From Kitasatospora sp. NBC_00458 (lineage in GTDB: Bacteria > Actinomycetota > Actinomycetes > Streptomycetales > Streptomycetaceae), in the NCBI RefSeq assembly GCF_036013975.1, contig NZ_CP107904.1, forward strand, positions 6,915,001-6,979,000: a DNA stretch of 64,000 nucleotides, given 5' to 3'. Both the position numbers and the translations under genes were made by a program. The notes under the pieces were generated by a model. That model ran no database searches and was not told the origin of the DNA. It saw only the letters and a list, made by a program, of their open reading frames with translations. Positions 63,601 through 64,000 of this stretch are shown one piece after another; the stretch's first letter is position 1; every line of letters begins with the position of its first letter.

Positions 63601-64000
63601 GCTCACCGGCGTCCGCCTGGCGGACGGAGAGGTTGTTGAGGGACATGGCGAGGTCGGGGAGGAAGGCGGTGGGGTTGTCGTGGGCGAGGGTGCGGTAGAT
63701 GTCGACGGCTTCGGTGATGGTGGTGAGTGCGCCCTGCCGGTCGCCGGCGCCCGCTTGGCGGTTGGAGAGGTTGTTGAGGGACATGGCGAGGTCGGGGAGG
63801 AAGGCGGTGGGGTTGTCGTGGGCGAGGGTGCGGTAGATGTCGACGGCTTCGGTGATGGTGGTGAGTGCGCCCTGCCGCTCACCAGCGTCCGCTTGGCGGT
63901 TGGAGAGGCTGTTGAGGGAGCCTGCGAGGTTGGGGAGGAAGGCGGTGGGGTTGTCGTGGGCGAGGGTGCGGTAGATGTCGACGGCTTCGGTGATGGTGGT
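60692..64000 (-). CDS. Giant TPR-repeat protein (5' end beyond the window), CHAT partner
   Basis: The frame is open to the right edge of the window, so the N terminus is missing and at least 1102 codons are present. The upstream part is sixteen nearly identical 46-residue units (e.g. ALTTITEAVDIYRTLAHDNP followed by TAFLPDLAMSLNNLSNRQAE), a TPR-type superhelix. The C-terminal about 375 residues are non-repetitive and helical (SWATADLPQESVDRLNQWLG, EVLDVSATLFPEATGLVELAG, PSDPAARLHLGILQLLAHVS), possibly the contact surface for the CHAT protease encoded immediately downstream. An ATG at 63784 is internal to the repeats and is not the start. The role as sensor is inferred from TPR-CHAT systems. 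Confidence 0.85.
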   Translation of the reverse strand, partial: TTITEAVDIYRTLAHDNPTAFLPNLAGSLNSLSNRQADAGERQGALTTITEAVDIYRTLAHDNPTAFLPDLAMSLNNLSNRQAGAGDRQGALTTITEAVDIYRTLAHDNPTAFLPDLAMSLNNLSVRQADAGERQGALTTITEAVDIYRTLAHDNPITFLPNLASALNNLSGHQADAGDRQAALTTITEATTHYHALAHDNPTAFLPDLASTLNNLSNRLAGAGERQGALTTVTEAVEIRRTLAHDNPTAFLPDLAMSLNNLSVHQSEAGERQGALTTITEAVDIYRTLAHDNPTAFLPDLAGSLNNLSGHQADAGERQGALTTITEAVDIYRTLAHDNPTAFLPDLAGSLNNLSSHQAHNGERQAALTTITEAVDIHRTLAHDNPTAFLPNLAMSLNNLSVRQAEAGDRRAALTTVTEAVEIRRTLAHDNPTAFLPDLASALNNLSVRQAEAGDRQAALTTITEAVDIRRTLAHDNPTAFLPDLAMSLNNLSNRQAHNGERQAALTTITEAVDIYRTLAHDNPTAFLPNLAMSLNNLSNQQAEAGDRQAALTTITEAVDIYRTLAHDNPTAFLPDLAMSLNNLSNRQAHNGERQAALTTITEAVDIYRTLAHDNPTAFLPDLASTLNNLSNRQAEAGDRQAALTTITEAVDIRRTLAHDNPTAFLPDLAMSLNNLSNRQAEAGDRQAALTTITEAVDIYRTLAHDNPTAFLPNLASTLNNLSNHQTDIGDRQAALQAWDQAISESAPGPAAVLLVQRARWRMSQGHDHLGITADLTAAAHSAEATTDPAWIGPARREVRAFTEEHREVPHDSPDLPSWATADLPQESVDRLNQWLGQTRWLDRETFLRQHAAQLATPTEREVLDVSATLFPEATGLVELAGLLRAVEEHGLEAVLNEQRSLHSAFETLSAWLATPTWPEDLAYLLAHPELEHDPLVRRILSDHPSDPAARLHLGILQLLAHVSAPEVYDAVTDPPTAVDLAVDLIKQGRPEAIAPFFMAVPALAGVPFWAPYLLAVHILCCDPAGIPGIDLSGVDLSEGGSPDLLFARAAREGTPVLRAAGASHLRNLAARRPQDSPALLGYTGTFAESPTAPEIGPGGDG
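61800..64000. repeat. Array of 138-bp tandem repeats within the TPR gene
   Basis: Sixteen units with an exact 138-bp period: the landmark GTTGAGGG recurs from 61841 to 63911, which is 15 periods. Units differ at a handful of positions, mainly in the codons for the unit-end motif (Q-A-E/D/H-A/N-G-D/E-R-Q). The array continues past the window end. The near-identity at silent positions indicates recent amplification or ongoing gene conversion. Confidence 0.95.

Noticed and set aside
61800..64000. Possible CRISPR array
   Set aside because: Repeats are 138 bp, contiguous, coding, and have no unique spacers.

Overview
The window comes from a very GC-rich actinomycete, almost certainly a Streptomycetaceae member (Streptomyces or a close relative such as Kitasatospora). 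The signs are strong G/C preference at third codon positions, many GTG starts, GTGA start/stop overlaps, a 2-methylisoborneol (earthy odour) terpene operon, a long-form GAPDH, and SAV_2336/FxsC-type domains. It mixes housekeeping genes (dnaE, metE, gap, cobF, phosphate transport) with an unusual density of NTP-dependent, caspase-like or trypsin-like conflict (immunity/cell-death type) modules.

Layout. 1-9.6 kb: the tail of a TPR regulator, an aminoglycoside-phosphotransferase-type kinase, a DJ-1/PfpI protein, a PiT phosphate transporter with a small membrane partner, then a five-gene DUF4129/MoxR/DUF58 operon. 9.7-18 kb: dnaE, a 1154-residue cell-wall-anchored surface protein with a Ser-Pro stalk and LPGTG anchor, and a TetR regulator. 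18-24.4 kb: a PhzE-like chorismate enzyme whose catalytic motifs are eroded, behind a probable iron box; cobF; and metE behind a cobalamin riboswitch. 24.6-30 kb: a STAND ATPase-TPR gene with an oxidoreductase partner, then a 480-residue GAPDH. 30-38.3 kb: a cellulose-synthase-like GT2 with a DasR-like site upstream, an acyltransferase-SGNH-GH16 fusion, a serine hydrolase and small genes. 38.4-40.65 kb: a D-amino-acid-oxidase-type flavoprotein and a flavodoxin-fold oxidoreductase.

40.6-48.3 kb is an accessory island. The last codons and 3' flank of the flavodoxin-fold gene are duplicated as a direct repeat (47 bp identical, 64 bp with two mismatches) on both sides of a 7.66-kb segment. That segment carries one leftward operon: an alpha/beta hydrolase, a caspase-VMAP protein, a MoxR ATPase, and a SAV_2336/vWA-like-TIR-FxsC fusion. 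This resembles the vWA-MoxR-VMAP ternary conflict systems predicted computationally, here with an unusual TIR-bearing third component, and it looks like an integrated unit although no integrase is present.

48.3-56.7 kb: a RIO kinase behind a promoter and a 25-codon leader ORF, a hypothetical gene, a second serine hydrolase, and a second conflict pair (a Trypco1 protein overlapping a trypsin-NACHT-WD40 giant). 57.3-59.6 kb: the 2-methylisoborneol operon (terpene cyclase and GPP C-methyltransferase) without the neighbouring encapsulin gene that often accompanies it. 59.7-64 kb: a third conflict pair, a CHAT protease overlapping a TPR protein with at least sixteen nearly identical 138-bp repeats, running off the window end.

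Three features recur: translationally coupled operons, perfect hairpin terminators at convergent ends, and short tandem repeats that include stop codons. No tRNA, rRNA, IS element or CRISPR array was seen.
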